From: Acetobacteraceae bacterium
GTDB taxonomy: Bacteria; Pseudomonadota; Alphaproteobacteria; Acetobacterales; Acetobacteraceae
Assembly (NCBI GenBank): GCA_019689515.1
Contig: JADGHI010000264.1
Coordinates: 1-5,881, forward strand
Direction of reading: 5' to 3'
DNA: 5,881 bases
Position 1 is the stretch's first letter. Every line of letters starts with the position of its first letter. Shown here in pieces: positions 5,040 to 5,881 of the stretch. The notes beneath the pieces were generated by a model. The model ran no database searches. It was not told where the DNA came from and worked only from the letters and a program-made list of their open reading frames with translations. The translations under genes were made by a program, and so were the position numbers.

Positions 5040-5881
5040 CTAGCGCTGCCGCAGCAGCCCGGCCCGCTGCGCCGCGGTCCGGGTCCACTCCCGCTCGCGC
5101 GCCAGGAAGGCCGAGAAGCCGGCGGGGCTCGCCTCCTCCTCGCTCGCCATCTCGCTGCCCGTCTCCTCCAGCCGGCGCCGCACCTCCGGATCGGAGACGG
5201 CGGCCTTGAGCGCGGCGTGCAGCGTGGCCATCGCCTCCGCGGGGACGCCGGCGGGCGTGAACAGGCCGACGAAGGAGGCAGCGCGGAAGCCGGGGACGCC
5301 GGATTCCTCGACCGTCGGCAGGTCTGGCGCCACGGGGAGGCGGCCGCCGGAGGTGAGGGCGAGAATCCGCACCGCGCCGTCGCGGTGCAGCGGCAGGACG
5401 GTGGCGACCTCGACGAAGGCGCCCGCCACGGTCCCGGCGATGAGGTCCGGGGTCAGCGCGCCGCCGCTCTGGTAGGGCGCGTGGGTGATGTCCGCGCCGG
5501 TCGCGGCGTTGAACATCTCCAGCGTCAGATGCCCGGTGCTGGCGACGCCGGGAGAGCCGAAGACGAGCCGGCCGGGATTGGCCTTGGCGTAGGCGATGAG
5601 GCTCGCGACGTCGCGCGCCGGCTGGTCGCGGTGCACGGTGAGAGCAAGCGGGGTGCGCACGATGAGCCCGAGCGGGGCGAAGTCGCGCTGCGCGTTGTAT
5701 TCGAGATCCGTGCGGGTGAGGGGATTGATCGCCATCGGCCCGTTCGAGCCGATCATCAGCGTCAGCCCGTCCGGCCGCGTGCGCGCGACTGCCGTGGCGG
5801 CGACGCTGCCGGCCGCGCCGGCCCGGTTCTCGACCACGACGGGCTGGCCGAGCCGCTCGCTCATGCGCGATTCTTTCCCGC
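5040..5881 (-). CDS. Tripartite tricarboxylate transporter-type (Bug/TctC family) substrate-binding protein, N-terminus cut by window edge
   Basis: Bug-family proteins are periplasmic receptors that bind small carboxylates or similar solutes, some feeding a TctAB-type transporter. The frame is open to the right edge, adding GKESR before the Met at 5864, so that Met is internal. The signal peptide and first beta strand would lie outside the window. Counting from that Met, family features are VVVENRAGAAG (9-19), PDGLTL (31-36), PYQSGGALTPDLIAGTV (130-146, the usual position of the binding-pocket loop), PDLPTVEESGVPGF (180-193) and a C-terminal segment with EREW (257-260). The visible length of about 279 residues is right for a protein of roughly 320 lacking its first 40 or so. 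No transporter subunit is in view, as is common for the many orphan Bug genes of beta- and alphaproteobacteria. The ligand cannot be predicted. A weak hairpin follows the TAG stop at 5042-5040. Confidence 0.9.
   Translation of the reverse strand, partial: GKESRMSERLGQPVVVENRAGAAGSVAATAVARTRPDGLTLMIGSNGPMAINPLTRTDLEYNAQRDFAPLGLIVRTPLALTVHRDQPARDVASLIAYAKANPGRLVFGSPGVASTGHLTLEMFNAATGADITHAPYQSGGALTPDLIAGTVAGAFVEVATVLPLHRDGAVRILALTSGGRLPVAPDLPTVEESGVPGFRAASFVGLFTPAGVPAEAMATLHAALKAAVSDPEVRRRLEETGSEMASEEEASPAGFSAFLAREREWTRTAAQRAGLLRQR

Noticed and set aside
4879..5088. 70-codon in-frame N-terminal extension of cvpA
   Set aside because: It is Ala/Pro/Arg/Gly-rich, overlaps the end of the Bug gene in another frame, and precedes an N-terminus that already matches CvpA family starts.
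5862..5864. ATG at 5864 as the true start of the Bug-type protein
   Set aside because: Starting there would remove the signal peptide and first strand of the fold, and the frame remains open to the window edge.
1..5881. Mobile elements, CRISPR arrays, tRNA or rRNA genes, tandem repeats
   Set aside because: The window is almost filled by seven recognisable housekeeping or transport genes on one strand. I saw no direct repeat array, transposase, integrase or RNA-gene signature.

Overview
This is an ordinary-looking stretch of a very GC-rich proteobacterial chromosome (about 70% G+C by eye). All seven recognisable genes lie on the minus strand, so transcription runs from high to low coordinates. 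Three things point to an alphaproteobacterium, perhaps of the Rhodospirillales/Acetobacteraceae (Roseomonas-like): the three-subunit transhydrogenase (separate pntAA, pntAB and pntB, as in Rhodospirillum rubrum), the cvpA-purF-SDR gene order, and a Bug-type solute-binding protein. This placement is an inference from gene content and protein flavour, not from a marker gene.

Layout in the direction of transcription. (1) 5881-5040: C-terminal part of a Bug/TctC-family periplasmic solute-binding protein, cut by the right window edge. (2) 5039-4879: 161-base intergenic gap with a weak GC hairpin after the Bug gene and a plausible promoter just before cvpA. (3) 4878-2062: a tightly packed cluster of cvpA (membrane protein), purF (amidophosphoribosyltransferase, first step of purine synthesis) and a short-chain dehydrogenase/reductase (SDR). 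purF starts 13 bases after cvpA stops, and the SDR start overlaps the purF stop by ATGA. (4) 2061-1962: 100-base gap with a possible hairpin and a weak promoter candidate. (5) 1961-1: the proton-translocating NAD(P) transhydrogenase operon pntAA-pntAB-pntB. pntB is cut by the left window edge after 131 codons.

The purF cluster starts de novo purine synthesis. The transhydrogenase uses the proton gradient to move hydride from NADH to NADP+, supplying NADPH for biosynthesis and redox defence. The SDR is coupled to purF by position, but its substrate cannot be read from the sequence.

I looked on both strands for mobile elements, CRISPR arrays, tRNAs, rRNAs, riboswitches and unusual repeats and found none. 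The long plus-strand open frames are antisense shadows of GC-rich genes. I see no new biological system here. The points worth a second look are small: the purF start choice, a near-leaderless candidate promoter at cvpA, a Ser-to-Thr change at the SDR catalytic position, and the Bug gene beside cvpA.
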